From NCBI RefSeq assembly GCF_004217555.1, contig NZ_SHKW01000001.1:2542001-2606000 (forward strand): DNA of 64,000 nt. The letters are read 5' to 3'. Origin of the DNA: Edaphobacter modestus (GTDB lineage: Bacteria > Acidobacteriota > Terriglobia > Terriglobales > Acidobacteriaceae). The number at the start of each line of letters is the position of its first letter. The first letter of the stretch is position 1. Both the position numbers and the translations under genes were made by a program. Under the pieces are notes generated by a model. The model did no database searches and had not been told where the DNA came from. It saw only the letters and a program-made list of their open reading frames with translations. Below, piece by piece: positions 46,068 to 55,861 of the stretch.

Positions 46068-46400
46068 ACGTGGGAAAGTAAGCGTATTCAAATCTCATCC
46101 ACGCCGGCGGCGTGGGAGAAGATTCGAAGTTGCTCATGTATGGTCCGCCGTCTGACTGCAAGAGAAAAGTGGTTGGATGAAGAGAGTCTGCGTTAATGTA
46201 TCCGGCCTGTTTGTGGAGAATAAGATCTCCTGGCACATGATGAGATACGCCGCGTGTCTGTCCTTTGAAACCCCTCGGCCGCGAGGGCCTTTTGAGCAAA
46301 CAGGTTTCAGAGACGCCGTTATGACTGTTCTTTCATCTTCACTCGTCCGTGCAGACCTTGGTGAGATGGCTTGGAACCGGTTATGTTTCGCCGGCCTAGG
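46068..46400. other. Non-coding stretch before the IS110 gene, with a structured dyad
   Basis: No gene recognised. It contains a nested hairpin: TGAAACC (46266-46272) with GGTTTCA (46303-46309), enclosing CCCTCG/CGAGGG (46272-46287). As the 3' flank of an IS110-type transposase gene it may hold the element's guide (bridge) RNA; see findings. Confidence 0.4.
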
Positions 46401-47432
46401 CTAGGCAGTAGTTTCGGCGGGCACGACCCGGTAGTCCTGACCAGTCGAGAGCACAGCCCATGCGATGCGAGCCAGCTTGTTGGCCATGGCGACGATCAAC
46501 ACGTTGCGCGGGGCTCTGCCCTCGAGTGAAGTTAGCCATGCACCCATTGCGATACGATCTCGCTTGGATCGCAGGACAACGGCACGGGCTCCGTGAACCA
46601 GAATCATCCGTAGATAACGGTTGCCCCGCTTACTGATGCCATAGAGCCGTGCCTTGCCTCCTGTTGAATGCTGTCTGGGTACCAGTCCCATCCAGGCGGC
46701 GAACTCTCGTCCCTTCCGGAAGGCCGAACCGTTGCCGATCGAAGCTACGATCGCGGTTGCCACCAGAGGTCCGATGCCCGGAATCTGTCGCAGTCTCTGG
46801 CATGCGGCATCGCTGGAGGCAATCCGCTCGACTTCCGCGTTCATCTCTTCAAGCTGAAGTTCCAGCTCCTTCCACTCGCTCCACATCATCGCTATCAGGT
46901 TGCGCATCCTTGGAGTCAGGTTCTCCTCCACGTTCTCGAGCACGCTTGGTATCGCTTCTCTGAGGCGAATCGGACTCTTAGCAAACACCATGCCTCGCTC
47001 CAGAAGGAATGCGCGAATCTGGTTGATCACAGCGGTTCTCCGCTGCATCACTCGTTCCCGGACGCGATGCAACGCCTGCAGATCCAGCTGATCATCGGTC
47101 TTGATAGAAACAAACCGCATGTTCTGACGACCCACGGCTTCGGCGATCGCTTCTGCGTCAATGAAATCGTTCTTGTTCGACTTCACGAAGGGCTTCACAA
47201 ACTGAGCGGGGATAAGCTTGACGTCGTGCCCTTGGGCTCGCAAAGCACGGCCCAGGAAGTGTGCTCCTGCGCACGCCTCCATCCCGATCAACGAGCTCTG
47301 CATGTTCGCTGTGAATACGATCAGCTGCTTCTGCGTAAACTTCTTCTTCAGGAGCACCTTGCCGTTATCATCAAGGGCTACCAGGTGAAAGGTCGTCTTG
47401 CCGAGATCAATCCCTACTGAACGAATCTGCAT
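46401..47432 (-). CDS. IS110-family transposase
   Basis: 343 residues with the RuvC-like DEDD N-terminal domain (SVGIDLGKTTFHLVALDDNG; LIGMEACAGAHFLGRAL; SNKNDFIDAEAIAEAV) and the C-terminal Tnp domain with the helix-hairpin-helix RLRQIPGIGPLVATAIVASI and the catalytic-Ser region RQHSTGGKARLYGISKRGNR. It appears intact. IS110 recombinases use an element-encoded bridge RNA to choose donor and target. No second copy is in the window, so the ends cannot be fixed. Confidence 0.93.
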   Translation of the reverse strand: MQIRSVGIDLGKTTFHLVALDDNGKVLLKKKFTQKQLIVFTANMQSSLIGMEACAGAHFLGRALRAQGHDVKLIPAQFVKPFVKSNKNDFIDAEAIAEAVGRQNMRFVSIKTDDQLDLQALHRVRERVMQRRTAVINQIRAFLLERGMVFAKSPIRLREAIPSVLENVEENLTPRMRNLIAMMWSEWKELELQLEEMNAEVERIASSDAACQRLRQIPGIGPLVATAIVASIGNGSAFRKGREFAAWMGLVPRQHSTGGKARLYGISKRGNRYLRMILVHGARAVVLRSKRDRIAMGAWLTSLEGRAPRNVLIVAMANKLARIAWAVLSTGQDYRVVPAETTA

Positions 47433-47553
47433 GTCGATGATCCTCCTTGAACCTGCCTACAAGATCCTCCACGCCCTAGTGGAGTTCAAGCGGCGGACCA
47501 TCTCAGTAACCCCGTTTTCAGGATATTTGGAGTGGAGGAGATAATCTGTCGCA

Positions 47554-47985
47554 ATGATCCCGGATCTGAAAGTCACCTATCTTTACCATGATGCTGATGT
47601 CATCGAAGTTCGAGTCGCCGCCGAAAATGCTGAATTTCGAGGTACGGCAGACGTATATGTCGGCACTGATGGCTTGCTTGAAGCTGCCGCCGCGCTTGAA
47701 GGTTTTCCGAAGAACGGCCGCGACAGGCGAGAGGTAACCTTCGGCGCAGCCGGAAAGCAGTTTGCTGGCGGATCAGTTCATCTGAAGTTCTATTGCAAGG
47801 ATATGGCTGGGCATGCGACGTTTCGGGCAACGATAGAGGGTGACTACGGCGACATGGATGTGGCAGAGAGCGCAATAGTCCACGTGGACTTTGACCCAGC
47901 GTCCCTCGATCAGTTCCTAGTGGAGCTTCGGCAGGTTGAAATAGACCATCGTGGTTCCGCTTCAATGATCACCGGCGCATCCTAA
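47554..47985 (+). CDS. Small acidic protein, unknown function
   Basis: 143 residues, soluble, rich in Asp, Glu and Val, with no signal peptide: TADVYVGTDGLLEAAAALEG FP region, then HLKFYCKDMAGHATFRATIE and a C-terminal LDQFLVELRQVE helix. The alternation of beta-strands and the terminal helix resemble small immunity-like or WapI-like proteins often found as orphans on islands. That is a shape-based guess, and I do not recognise a named family. It lies 121 bp from the IS110 gene and is divergent from it. Confidence 0.65.
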   Translation: MIPDLKVTYLYHDADVIEVRVAAENAEFRGTADVYVGTDGLLEAAAALEGFPKNGRDRREVTFGAAGKQFAGGSVHLKFYCKDMAGHATFRATIEGDYGDMDVAESAIVHVDFDPASLDQFLVELRQVEIDHRGSASMITGAS

Positions 47986-48376
47986 TGCCTCTAAGTCTGG
48001 TTTTCAGCAATTTCGTGTCCTTCATACCCGGTGACACCCCCATCAGACATCACGTAAATACGTGTTTCCGCCATTTCACCTGTGTTTTGGCGTGTTTGAC
48101 GTCGTGTCCACTTGAATCGCCGCTGTTTACGCGGCTTCCCACCCGGAAGACAGCTCTATTCTGCGCAGCTCAATCTCCCCGTCCTATAGCCGTTCACAAT
48201 GCTCAAATGCCGTAACGACGCGGAGATTCCTGCATCTGTGCGCCATTGACCGCAGACTTCAGGTCACAGTCTAGGTAGCTTCCCGGTAGTGCCGAGTGAG
48301 CCGGATTTGCACCATTGCAGAGATGCCCCTCCTTGGCCTTCATCAGGAGGCGAGTCGCAAATACTGTGTGCATCCC
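47986..48376. other. Intergenic region between convergent genes
   Basis: No gene or RNA recognised. A short CACGT/ACGTG pair is present near 48050. Both flanking genes end here, so terminators would be expected, but I see no clear hairpin with a T-run. Confidence 0.4.
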
Positions 48377-50932
48377 CTAAAGCCGGGGATCGACGGGCTC
48401 GCTTTCCAACGCCAAGACACCGAAGACACATTCGTGAGTAAGCCGTAATGGTTCCCTGCGGACAAAGCGTTCCAACGCCTCGATCCCCAACGCGAACTCA
48501 CGGCTGGCGAGAGAGCGTTTCGCACCAACGTTCCTCGGCCGTAACCGTTCAAGGTTTTCGGGCAGCAGGTACTCGGGTCCATAGATGATGCGGAGGTACT
48601 CAGAACCCCTGCATTTGATTGCGGGCTGCGTGACTCCTCGGCGGCCTTCCGCGATAAAGTTGAGCGGCTTGACCACCATACCCTCACCCCCTCGCGAGGT
48701 CATCTCCATCCACCAAGCGACTGCATTGGCGGAGCTCCGCTCGTCCTCAAGATTGACGACGTGAAACGGCGTAGCAAGCAGGAGTTCTGTATCCGCCCCA
48801 CAGAGCCTTCCGATCATCTCCATGTGCCAGGTGTGGGTTTTGTCCGTATGGACCGCCCCTTCGCTCGCGAGGATATGGAATGGAGCCAGTTTGAGATCGC
48901 CGAGGGAGTTCACCGGCCAGCAATACTGCCGGTAGGCGCGGGTGTAATGGTCAACCGCATCCAGCCGCGCAGTAGTCTGGGTCGACAGAGCTTCCAAGCC
49001 GGGGACACGCAGCATTGCCTGCGCGATTATGTCGCTCTCTGCCTTGAGGGCATGGAGGCCAGCGTTGCCCACGGGCGCATACTGCTTCTGGAGGAGTTCC
49101 TGTGCCTTTGCCGACCAGGGCATTAGCTCGCAATCGAGGCAGAGCCAGTCGGTTCCCAGTTCATCCCACAGACCCGACTCATTGACGGCTCCCAGAAGAC
49201 GGATGAGGAACTGGCGCTCCAACTCGTCATTCGTAAAGAAGCGACGGCCGGTGCGGGTATACACCGTTCCCATAGAAGCCTGCACTACCCCGAAGCGTTT
49301 CTGCGATACGCTCTCGTCTTTGCACAGCACGACCACAGCACGCGAACCCATGTGCTTCTGCTCGCAGACGACAGTCGAGATGCCTTCCTTTCGGTAGAAA
49401 GCGAAGGCCTCGTCCGGGTGCTCCAGCAAGTCTTCGTGTTTGCTTGTCTCTGTGGGCGACATCGTGGGTGGAAGGTAGATGAGCCACTTGGGATCGCTCG
49501 CAAAGCGACTCATCACTTCGAGAGCCGCGATCGCATTCTCCTCCCGGATCGTGATCTTCGGCTTCAGCCTAGTGTCGATGAGGCGCTTGCCAACAACATC
49601 GGCCAGATCGAGCACGTCGTCCTGTGCGTGCTGAAGCAGACGTGGAGTCTCGGATGCTTCGGGAAGGAAGGGTCTGGCGGGCTCGTAGTAGGTCTGGTGC
49701 GCTTTGACTGAAACAATCTCGCGTTCCGGATAACGCAATGCTGTGAGCTCGCCACCGAAGACGCAGCCGGTATCGATATTGACGGTGTTATTGAGGAAGA
49801 GGGGCTCGGGCACCGGTGTGTGTCCGTAAACCACGAGAGCTTTGCCGCGATAGTCAGCAGCCCAGTTGTAGCGAACAGGCAATCTGAACTCATCCGTCTC
49901 GCCGGTGGTCTCGCCGAAGAGGGCGAACTCGCGGACGGCCCCAGAGCCACGGCCGTGCATCGCCTCCTTCAGACCAGCATGAGCGACGACCAGCTTCCCA
50001 TCGTCAAAGACTAGGTGGCTGACCAGGCCGTCCAGAAACTTGGCCACTTCCACGCGGAAAGCTTCTGACTCCTGGCCGAGCTGTTCCATCGTTTCAGCCA
50101 GGCCGTAAGTCCGTTTCACATCTCGGCCACGTAACGCTCTCACAAGTTTCATGTCGTGATTGCCGGGAACGCAGAAGGCCTGTCCCGAATGAACGAGGCT
50201 TGAGACGAGACGAAGGACCTTGATGGTGCCAGGACCACGATCGACCAAGTCGCCGACGAAGACGAGCTTGCGCCCATCAGGTGAAGAGACCGAGTACGCA
50301 TCATCTTGCTGATCGACCGTGTAGCTAAGCCGTCCCATAAGTTCGACAAGCTCATCGAAGCAGCCATGCACGTCGCCGACAATGTCGAAAGGCCCGTGCT
50401 CCGTCTTCTTGTTATTCCATAGCGGTTGCCGTTCGATCGTGACGGAATCAACCTCTTCAGCACTTGAGAGTTTGAAGACGTGGCGTATCCCCTCGCGTTC
50501 CAGACCGCGCAGCGAACGCCGGAGTTGCTGGGACTGGTTGCGGATGACATGCGGCCCAAACTGGCGATCCGGGCGAAGAGTGTTGCGATCCTGGCAGAGC
50601 CGCTCCGGCAGGTCAAAGACGATGGCCTCGGCGAAGAGGTGGTACTCCTTAGCTAGGGCAATGAGCGATTTGCGAGCCTCCGGCTGGACATTGGTGGCAT
50701 CGACCACCGTCAGCCGTCCCCGGGCGAGCCGCTTCCGAATGATCTCGTGCAAAAGGTCGAATGCGTCGCCGGTGGCGGACTGATCGTTCTCATTGTCCGA
50801 GACGAGGGCTCGGCAGAAGTCTGAGGAGACGACCTCTGTCGGCAGGAAGTGCTTTCGTGCGAACGAAGATTTGCCGCAACCGGACGGTCCCACGAGGAGG
50901 ACGAGCGAGAGCTCAGGCACACTGATCTTCAT
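48377..50932 (-). CDS. pnkp: Polynucleotide kinase-phosphatase-ligase (bacterial Pnkp, RNA repair)
   Basis: 851 residues, close to the usual size. It starts at the ATG at 50932, which overlaps the hen1 stop (ATGA); an open extension to 51079 lies inside hen1. Domain 1: P-loop 5'-OH kinase (VLLVGPSGCGKSSFA, residues 12-25). Domain 2: metallophosphatase for 2',3'-phosphate removal (VGDVHGC 185-191, VGDLVDRGPG 226-235, VPGNHD 255-260, VVAHAG, YGHTPVPEP). Domain 3: RNA ligase-like adenylyltransferase with nucleophile K526 in EQKHMGSRAV and EGMVVKPL further on. It heals and seals RNA cut by ribotoxins; ligation requires Hen1. All catalytic motifs are intact. Confidence 0.95.
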   Translation of the reverse strand: MKISVPELSLVLLVGPSGCGKSSFARKHFLPTEVVSSDFCRALVSDNENDQSATGDAFDLLHEIIRKRLARGRLTVVDATNVQPEARKSLIALAKEYHLFAEAIVFDLPERLCQDRNTLRPDRQFGPHVIRNQSQQLRRSLRGLEREGIRHVFKLSSAEEVDSVTIERQPLWNNKKTEHGPFDIVGDVHGCFDELVELMGRLSYTVDQQDDAYSVSSPDGRKLVFVGDLVDRGPGTIKVLRLVSSLVHSGQAFCVPGNHDMKLVRALRGRDVKRTYGLAETMEQLGQESEAFRVEVAKFLDGLVSHLVFDDGKLVVAHAGLKEAMHGRGSGAVREFALFGETTGETDEFRLPVRYNWAADYRGKALVVYGHTPVPEPLFLNNTVNIDTGCVFGGELTALRYPEREIVSVKAHQTYYEPARPFLPEASETPRLLQHAQDDVLDLADVVGKRLIDTRLKPKITIREENAIAALEVMSRFASDPKWLIYLPPTMSPTETSKHEDLLEHPDEAFAFYRKEGISTVVCEQKHMGSRAVVVLCKDESVSQKRFGVVQASMGTVYTRTGRRFFTNDELERQFLIRLLGAVNESGLWDELGTDWLCLDCELMPWSAKAQELLQKQYAPVGNAGLHALKAESDIIAQAMLRVPGLEALSTQTTARLDAVDHYTRAYRQYCWPVNSLGDLKLAPFHILASEGAVHTDKTHTWHMEMIGRLCGADTELLLATPFHVVNLEDERSSANAVAWWMEMTSRGGEGMVVKPLNFIAEGRRGVTQPAIKCRGSEYLRIIYGPEYLLPENLERLRPRNVGAKRSLASREFALGIEALERFVRREPLRLTHECVFGVLALESEPVDPRL

Positions 50933-52335
50933 GCCGCGATCTCCTTCTGAGCGAAGACCGCCATTTGTGTTGGAGCGCCTCGTTCCGCGTCCAGTGGTCC
51001 CACCGGCTCGAAACGAACCTCGTAGCCAAAGCGCTCGGCAACTCCGTTCGACCAGCATTCGAACTCGGATCGCTTCCATTCGAAGCGGTGATCGCCGTGC
51101 CGGAACTCCCCCGCCGGGAGCGTCTCAAAGACCGCGTTGTATTCCGCGTTCGGAGTGGTCAACACCACATGCTTCGGTCGTGCGAATCCGAAGACGATGC
51201 GCTCGAAGGTGGCGAGTCGCGCCGCATCGAGGTGTTCGATGACCTCGACGATGGCGGCGGCTTCAAAGCCATTGAGACGTTGATCCCGATAGGTCAGAGA
51301 CCCCTGAATCAGCTCGATCCGACCGCGCTGACGCTCTGGTAGCTCGCCAAGCCGCAGGCGTTCCTTAGCGGTCTCAAGAGATCGCCATGAGACATCCATT
51401 CCCAGAATGGATTCGAACTGCTTCTCGGCGAGGAGAAGCCGGAGCAGCTTGCCCTCGCCACAGCCGAGGTCGAGCACCCGCTTCGCCCCGGTCCCCTTGA
51501 TGACGGATAAGACCGTCTGGAGGCGTTGGGCATGCAGTGAAAGTGTAGATTCCGCAGCCCCTGACTCGGCCGGTGCGTCCTCAGTCTCATCGCTCGGAGT
51601 GTCGTCTACTAACAGACGGCTCAGCGCCTCCCTCGTGAGATTCCGTTGGCGTTTGAGATATCGGGAGACGATCAGGTCCTTCTCCGGATGCCGGGGTAGC
51701 CAGCCTTCGCCTCGCGTCAGGAGTTTCTCGATTTCATCCTGAGCCACCCAGTAGTGCTTCTCATTGTCGAGGACCGGGATCAGTACATAGAGATACGTCA
51801 GCAAATCCTGAAGGCGCATCGTCGCGGAAAGTGTGAGCGCCACATAAGGGGACTCGCCCCACTCCGGGAATTTCTCATCCAGACGTGATCCCTGCAATTC
51901 GATCGTGTAACCCAGGGGCTCGAAGAGCCGCCTGACAATGTCTTCGCCGCCTCGGACTGCGATGACTGGCAGATGAGCGGTCAGAGGAATAGCCGTGTCC
52001 GCGAGTTCCTGACGCTCTTTGCTGCGCCCGCTCATTGCAGTCGCGAACATCCGGCCCATAGCCACGCTCAGAAAGGAGTTCGCGGCGTAGGGCCGATCGT
52101 TGACATATTGCTCAAGCTGGCCGCCTTCACCGGCCGGACCACGGCCTCGCACCAGAGCCACCGGGTCAATCTCGATCAGGAGGGCTGCCATGCAGCGCTC
52201 CGCAGAGGCTTCTGGATAAAACACATAACCGGTACCGAAGGAGAGCTCTTCCGTCTGGAGGCGGGCCGGATTCTTATGAAGGAGGTAGCCGAGGTCTGTA
52301 GCAGGCTGTTGAGTCGTCGAAATGGTCAAGAGCAT
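50929..52335 (-). CDS. hen1: Hen1 3'-terminal RNA ribose 2'-O-methyltransferase
   Basis: 468 residues, the normal size for bacterial Hen1. The N-terminal 260 residues form the Pnkp-interacting, ligase-activating half. The C-terminal methyltransferase shows the SAM motif VLDLGCGEGK (287-296), the metal-binding EVIEHLD (364-370) and FRHGDHRFEW (411-420) with its two His ligands. It marks the 3' end at the break with 2'-O-methyl before sealing, which makes the repaired RNA resistant to a second cut. No strong ribosome site precedes the ATG. It is coupled to pnkp by a 4-bp overlap. Confidence 0.95.
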   Translation of the reverse strand: MLLTISTTQQPATDLGYLLHKNPARLQTEELSFGTGYVFYPEASAERCMAALLIEIDPVALVRGRGPAGEGGQLEQYVNDRPYAANSFLSVAMGRMFATAMSGRSKERQELADTAIPLTAHLPVIAVRGGEDIVRRLFEPLGYTIELQGSRLDEKFPEWGESPYVALTLSATMRLQDLLTYLYVLIPVLDNEKHYWVAQDEIEKLLTRGEGWLPRHPEKDLIVSRYLKRQRNLTREALSRLLVDDTPSDETEDAPAESGAAESTLSLHAQRLQTVLSVIKGTGAKRVLDLGCGEGKLLRLLLAEKQFESILGMDVSWRSLETAKERLRLGELPERQRGRIELIQGSLTYRDQRLNGFEAAAIVEVIEHLDAARLATFERIVFGFARPKHVVLTTPNAEYNAVFETLPAGEFRHGDHRFEWKRSEFECWSNGVAERFGYEVRFEPVGPLDAERGAPTQMAVFAQKEIAA

Positions 52336-52685
52336 TCAGGATGAGTATAAGTCCTGGACCAAATGGAGAATGCCCTTCGGTCTCACCGGACCGTGACGAG
52401 GGCAAGCACTACCGCGTGGTGCCGACGTTCGTGGGGGGTGATAGGTGACCCATCCTTCACTTCTTCGTGCGACCAAGAAGGAACCGGGACCGTATCCATT
52501 GTGGCCATTCGCTGGATGCCTCTCCTTGGCCCCTAGCAGCCTCTTCACGGCGTCGGCGTGATCGTCTGTCCAAAGCGTATCCGCAACCCTTGCGGAGTCA
52601 GGATCGCGGACATCAAGCTCCGCACTCTGCCGGGTAAGGAAGCCAGTCGGCGTACTTGCCGACAACCCCGTTTTACGTGGCGGTC
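52336..52685. other. Upstream region of hen1, no gene recognised
   Basis: A minus-strand frame spans it but has no protein family features. The promoter of hen1-pnkp must lie here or in the IS30 remnant. I see no obvious operator. Confidence 0.4.
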
Positions 52686-53435
52686 TCAACCGGTCGATGC
52701 AACACCGGCTTGGAGTTTACTCGCAGGAGTTTCAAAGCCCAAGGTTTTTCGCGGGCGTTGATTTAAGCGCAGCGCTACTTTGTCGAGATCGGATTGAGAA
52801 TAGCCGGACAAGGCGGTTTTTTTAGGGAGGTACTGTCGCAGCAGCCCGTTCGTGTTTTCGTTGGTGCCGCGCTGCCAAGGGCTCTGCGGATCACAGAAGT
52901 AGACTTTCACATTCGTGGCCACCGTGAAGCTCTTGTGTTTGGCCATCTCCAGCCCTCGGTCCCACGTCAACGAGCGCCGCAGGGACACGGGGAGCTTACG
53001 AACCTGCCGGCTCAGCGCGGCGACGACCGTCGCTGTGTCTTTGCTGGGCACTTTGACCAGGATGGTAAAACGCGAATGTCGTTCCACCAGTGTTGCGATG
53101 TGACTGTTCCTGGTGCCGCCGAGCAGATCGCCCTCCCAATGACCGGGAATGGCGCGGTCTTCAATTTCTGCAGGTCTTTCCCGAATGGAGATGGCATCGA
53201 CGATCTGACCTCGGGACTGTCCGCCAGCCCGAGAGTGCCGTGAGCAGCGGATACACCGCTTGGACCGCAGGTGCTGAATCAGCTCTTTCTTTCTTCAACA
53301 CTCCTCGTGCCTGGATGAATAAGCTGCGGTAAATGGTTTCGTGGGACACGCGCATGCTCTCGTTCTTGGGATACCGTATCTTCAACCATCCCGAAATCTG
53401 TTCCGGCGACCAGTCCAGGATCAGTTTACTGGCAA
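52686..53435 (-). pseudogene. IS30-family transposase, 5'-truncated and frameshifted
   Basis: Pieces in order on the minus strand: LDWSPEQISGWLKIRYP and SHETIYRSLFIQARGVLKKE (N-terminal part), a frameshifted middle (PGHWEGDLLGG-type first Asp region), then ERHSRFTILVKVPSKDTATV, SLTWDRGLEMAKHKSF (second Asp) and SPWQRGTNENTNGLLRQYLP (Glu). The N-terminal HTH is missing upstream of 53435, where resolvase sequence begins on the other strand. Confidence 0.85.
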
Positions 53436-53439
53436 CGAT

Positions 53440-53796
53440 CGTCCGCAGCTTCCTGCGGGTCGCAAGAAGGCACGCAAGCTGGTGTTCGGAATCTTCGCTT
53501 CGCTTGCGGAATTCGAACGCGACCAGATCTCAGAGCGAGCCAAAGCCGGCCTGGCATCGGCCCGGGCCCGCGGTCGCAAAGGCGGTGCGCCCTTCAAGAT
53601 GACGGCGGCGAAAGTACGGTTGGCCATGTCGGCCATGGGACAAAAGGAAACGAAGGTGACCGATTTGTGCAGAGAACTGGCTATTACTCGGCAAACGCGC
53701 TACCGGCATGTCGCGCCGGACGGCACGCTACGCAAGGACGGCCTTAAAGTCGTCGAAGGAGGGCGGGCACGGCATCGGCACGGAAAGAAACACTGA
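53440..53796 (+). pseudogene. C-terminal fragment of a Tn3-type serine resolvase
   Basis: Reads KKARKLVFGIFASLAEFERD, then QISERAKAGLASARARGRKG and the C-terminal HTH (TKVTDLCRELAITRQTRYRH). The N-terminal catalytic domain with the active Ser is absent. It abuts the IS30 remnant. Confidence 0.85.
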
Positions 53797-53940
53797 CCTC
53801 CCGCGGCTTTACCCCGGTTTTCCGTCTAATTGCTACTCGGACCCCATCTGCCAGCTGCTCTGCTTGAAGATGCAGTCGCCCTTGGCATTGCGGCGTTCGC
53901 TCTCTTTCGGTAGGTGCGCTGCGCCCATGCCGCGACACGT

Positions 53941-54569
53941 TTAAGGCACGATCAGGGGGGCCGTGGAGACGGCGATGCGTCGCGCGTCAAAGCACGTGGG
54001 CAACTGGCCGTAGGGAACTTTCACCTTGGCGAAGACGTTCTCGTAAAGCGTGACCGTCGTTTTTCCACCACGTTCACACAAATGGCCGACCGCGCTGACG
54101 ACGTATTCTTGCTCTCTTGAAGCATTTGATCTTTCCTGTTGAACCAATCCGATGCCGTTCTGTTTTCTCTGTTTATGAGGATCGTGTATGCGCCATACAT
54201 GGCGGCGGTGAAATCCATAGGTTCGGTGCCGAAGTCCTGAAAGACCGGATCGATGTTGTCGTAGATCAAAAGAATCGAGGGAACTCCTTGTTTGGCCCCG
54301 AATTGGATCTGCTTCTTTGAGCTTTCGATTCTCCGCCGGATATGGTCGCCTAAGGTGCGCGAACTGCTGTTGATGTGCAGGTAGGCGGGGTCTTTGACCA
54401 CGCCGAAATTTCCGGTCCTCCGCCAGTTCCTTTAACTCGAAGATGATCTCACTGCCACCAACAGAGACGCCGTAATCCGGCCTAGGCATGTGTCCTCGTC
54501 AATCTTTTCGAATGGTAGATTGTTGGCTGCAAGAAACCCTTCCAACAGACTTTCGGATTTGGTTTTCAT
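53941..54569 (-). pseudogene. Putative PD-(D/E)XK-type nuclease gene, frameshifted
   Basis: Joining frames on the minus strand gives KTKSESLLEGFLAANNLPFE, then after a shift MPRPDYGVSVGGSEIIFELK with a PD...ExK arrangement, then after a second shift KDPAYLHINSSSRTLGDHIR, RRIESSKKQIQFGAKQGVPS and ILLIYDNIDPVFQDFG. A third shift leads to ENVFAKVKVPYGQLP near the stop. The pieces form a credible protein of about 205 residues. The fold is inferred from the PD-ExK motif only. The gene is now dead. Confidence 0.6.
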
Positions 54570-54599
54570 GAAGACGTCCCTCGGTACGGGCTGGCTCTC

Positions 54600-54833
54600 A
54601 TGCTAAACGACCCTCAGGCAAGCACGGTGCGAGCCAACCAACAATCTGAAATCGGCAAGGGTCCGGTTGACCGGCAAACCGGAGAGCGCCGGGCTAAACC
54701 GGCATGTTTTCTGCTGCGGGATTTCTTGAACACTCACAATCCGACGATCGGTGACCGAACCATCCGAGTTGAAGATATGGACCTATCGTCTCTCTCGGAG
54801 CCGGAGATCGAACGGCGTCTGAGAGAGCTCTAG
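54600..54833 (+). CDS. Small hypothetical protein ending at the IS481 target site
   Basis: 77 codons, ending RTIRVEDMDLSSLSEPEIER then RLREL and a TAG that is part of the CTAG next to the IS481 copy. The C-terminal half is acidic and protein-like; the first half is less so. It may be the 5' part of a gene cut by the IS, or a genuine small gene divergent from the nuclease remnant (30-bp gap). Confidence 0.4.
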   Translation: MLNDPQASTVRANQQSEIGKGPVDRQTGERRAKPACFLLRDFLNTHNPTIGDRTIRVEDMDLSSLSEPEIERRLREL

Positions 54834-55861
54834 TTGTGAGGTTTCAATAGGTTGTGCATCTGATCGAGAACTGGGAAGCTGAGTTTGTGAAGACTTGGCG
54901 ACCCAGGAGACCAGATGGACTACCACCAGAATGCCCGACTGACGGTGCACAGTCGAGAGCAGTTGGCGAAGCGGGTTGTGGAGCAGAGATGCACGTGGAA
55001 GCAGGCCGCGGCCTGCTTCCACGTGAGCGCGAAGACAGCGGCCAAGTGGGTGCGCCGGTATCGTGAGTTCGGTCTGGAAGGGTTGCGGGACCGCTCCTCT
55101 CGTCCCCGGAGGCTGCGGCAGCCCACTTCCATTGAGCTGGTTGGACGTGTCGAAGTGCTGCGGCGACAGCGCTGGACAGGCCTGCGCACTGCGCAACAGA
55201 CGGGGCTGAGCCGGGCGACGGTCAGCCGCATCCTGCGCAGACTGAAGCTGAACCAGATGCGCGATCTGGAGCCTCGGCCAGCGGTCGTTCGCTATGAGCA
55301 TGCTTGTGCTGGCGACATGCTGCACCTGGACATCAAGAAGCTGGGGCGCATCGTGCGGCCTTCGCACCGCGTCACCGGCGATCGCCGCGACTCGGTGGGC
55401 GGCGCAGGCTGGGAGTATGTGCACGTCGCCATCGACGACCACTCGCGGATCGCCTTCTCGGCCATCTATCCAGATGAAAAGCAGGCCTCCGTACTGCATT
55501 TCCTTGAGGCGGCGCTGGCCTACTATGCACGCTTCGGCATCCGATTCCGCGCGGTGCTCACCGATAACGGCCCGGCTTATCGATCACGCCAGTTCGCCCA
55601 CGCTTGCCGTGCGCTTGGCCTGAAGCATCACTTCACACGGCCTTATACGCCGCGCACCAACGGCAAAGCAGAGCGCTTCATCCAGACCGCTCTCAGAGAA
55701 TGGGCCTATGCCCGCACCTATCGGAACTCAGACGAACGCAGCCAGGAGCTTCGCCCCTGGCTGCATCAGTACAACTGGCATCGCCCTCATGCTAGCCGCG
55801 GACTGTCGCCACCCGTCAGCCGATCCGCTCTAGATCGGAACAACCTGTTGAGACTCCACAC
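54834..55861 (+). mobile_element. IS481-family insertion sequence, right copy
   Basis: 1028 bp between CTAG at 54830-54833 and CTAG at 55862-55865. Same length and same encoded protein as the left copy, opposite orientation. Confidence 0.85.

Larger units (their letters stand above)
43540..55861. mobile_element. Composite-transposon-like island bounded by inverted IS481 copies
   Basis: Two IS481-type copies of equal length (1028 bp), encoding identical transposases on opposite strands, bracket about 10.3 kb. Inside are other mobile fragments, the Pnkp/Hen1 pair and several orphan genes. Whether the unit ever moved as a whole is inference. Confidence 0.55.

Noticed and set aside
50933..51079. 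Extended start of pnkp at 51079
   Set aside because: The extension lies wholly within hen1 and has no family match. The ATGA overlap at 50932 fits the known protein start.
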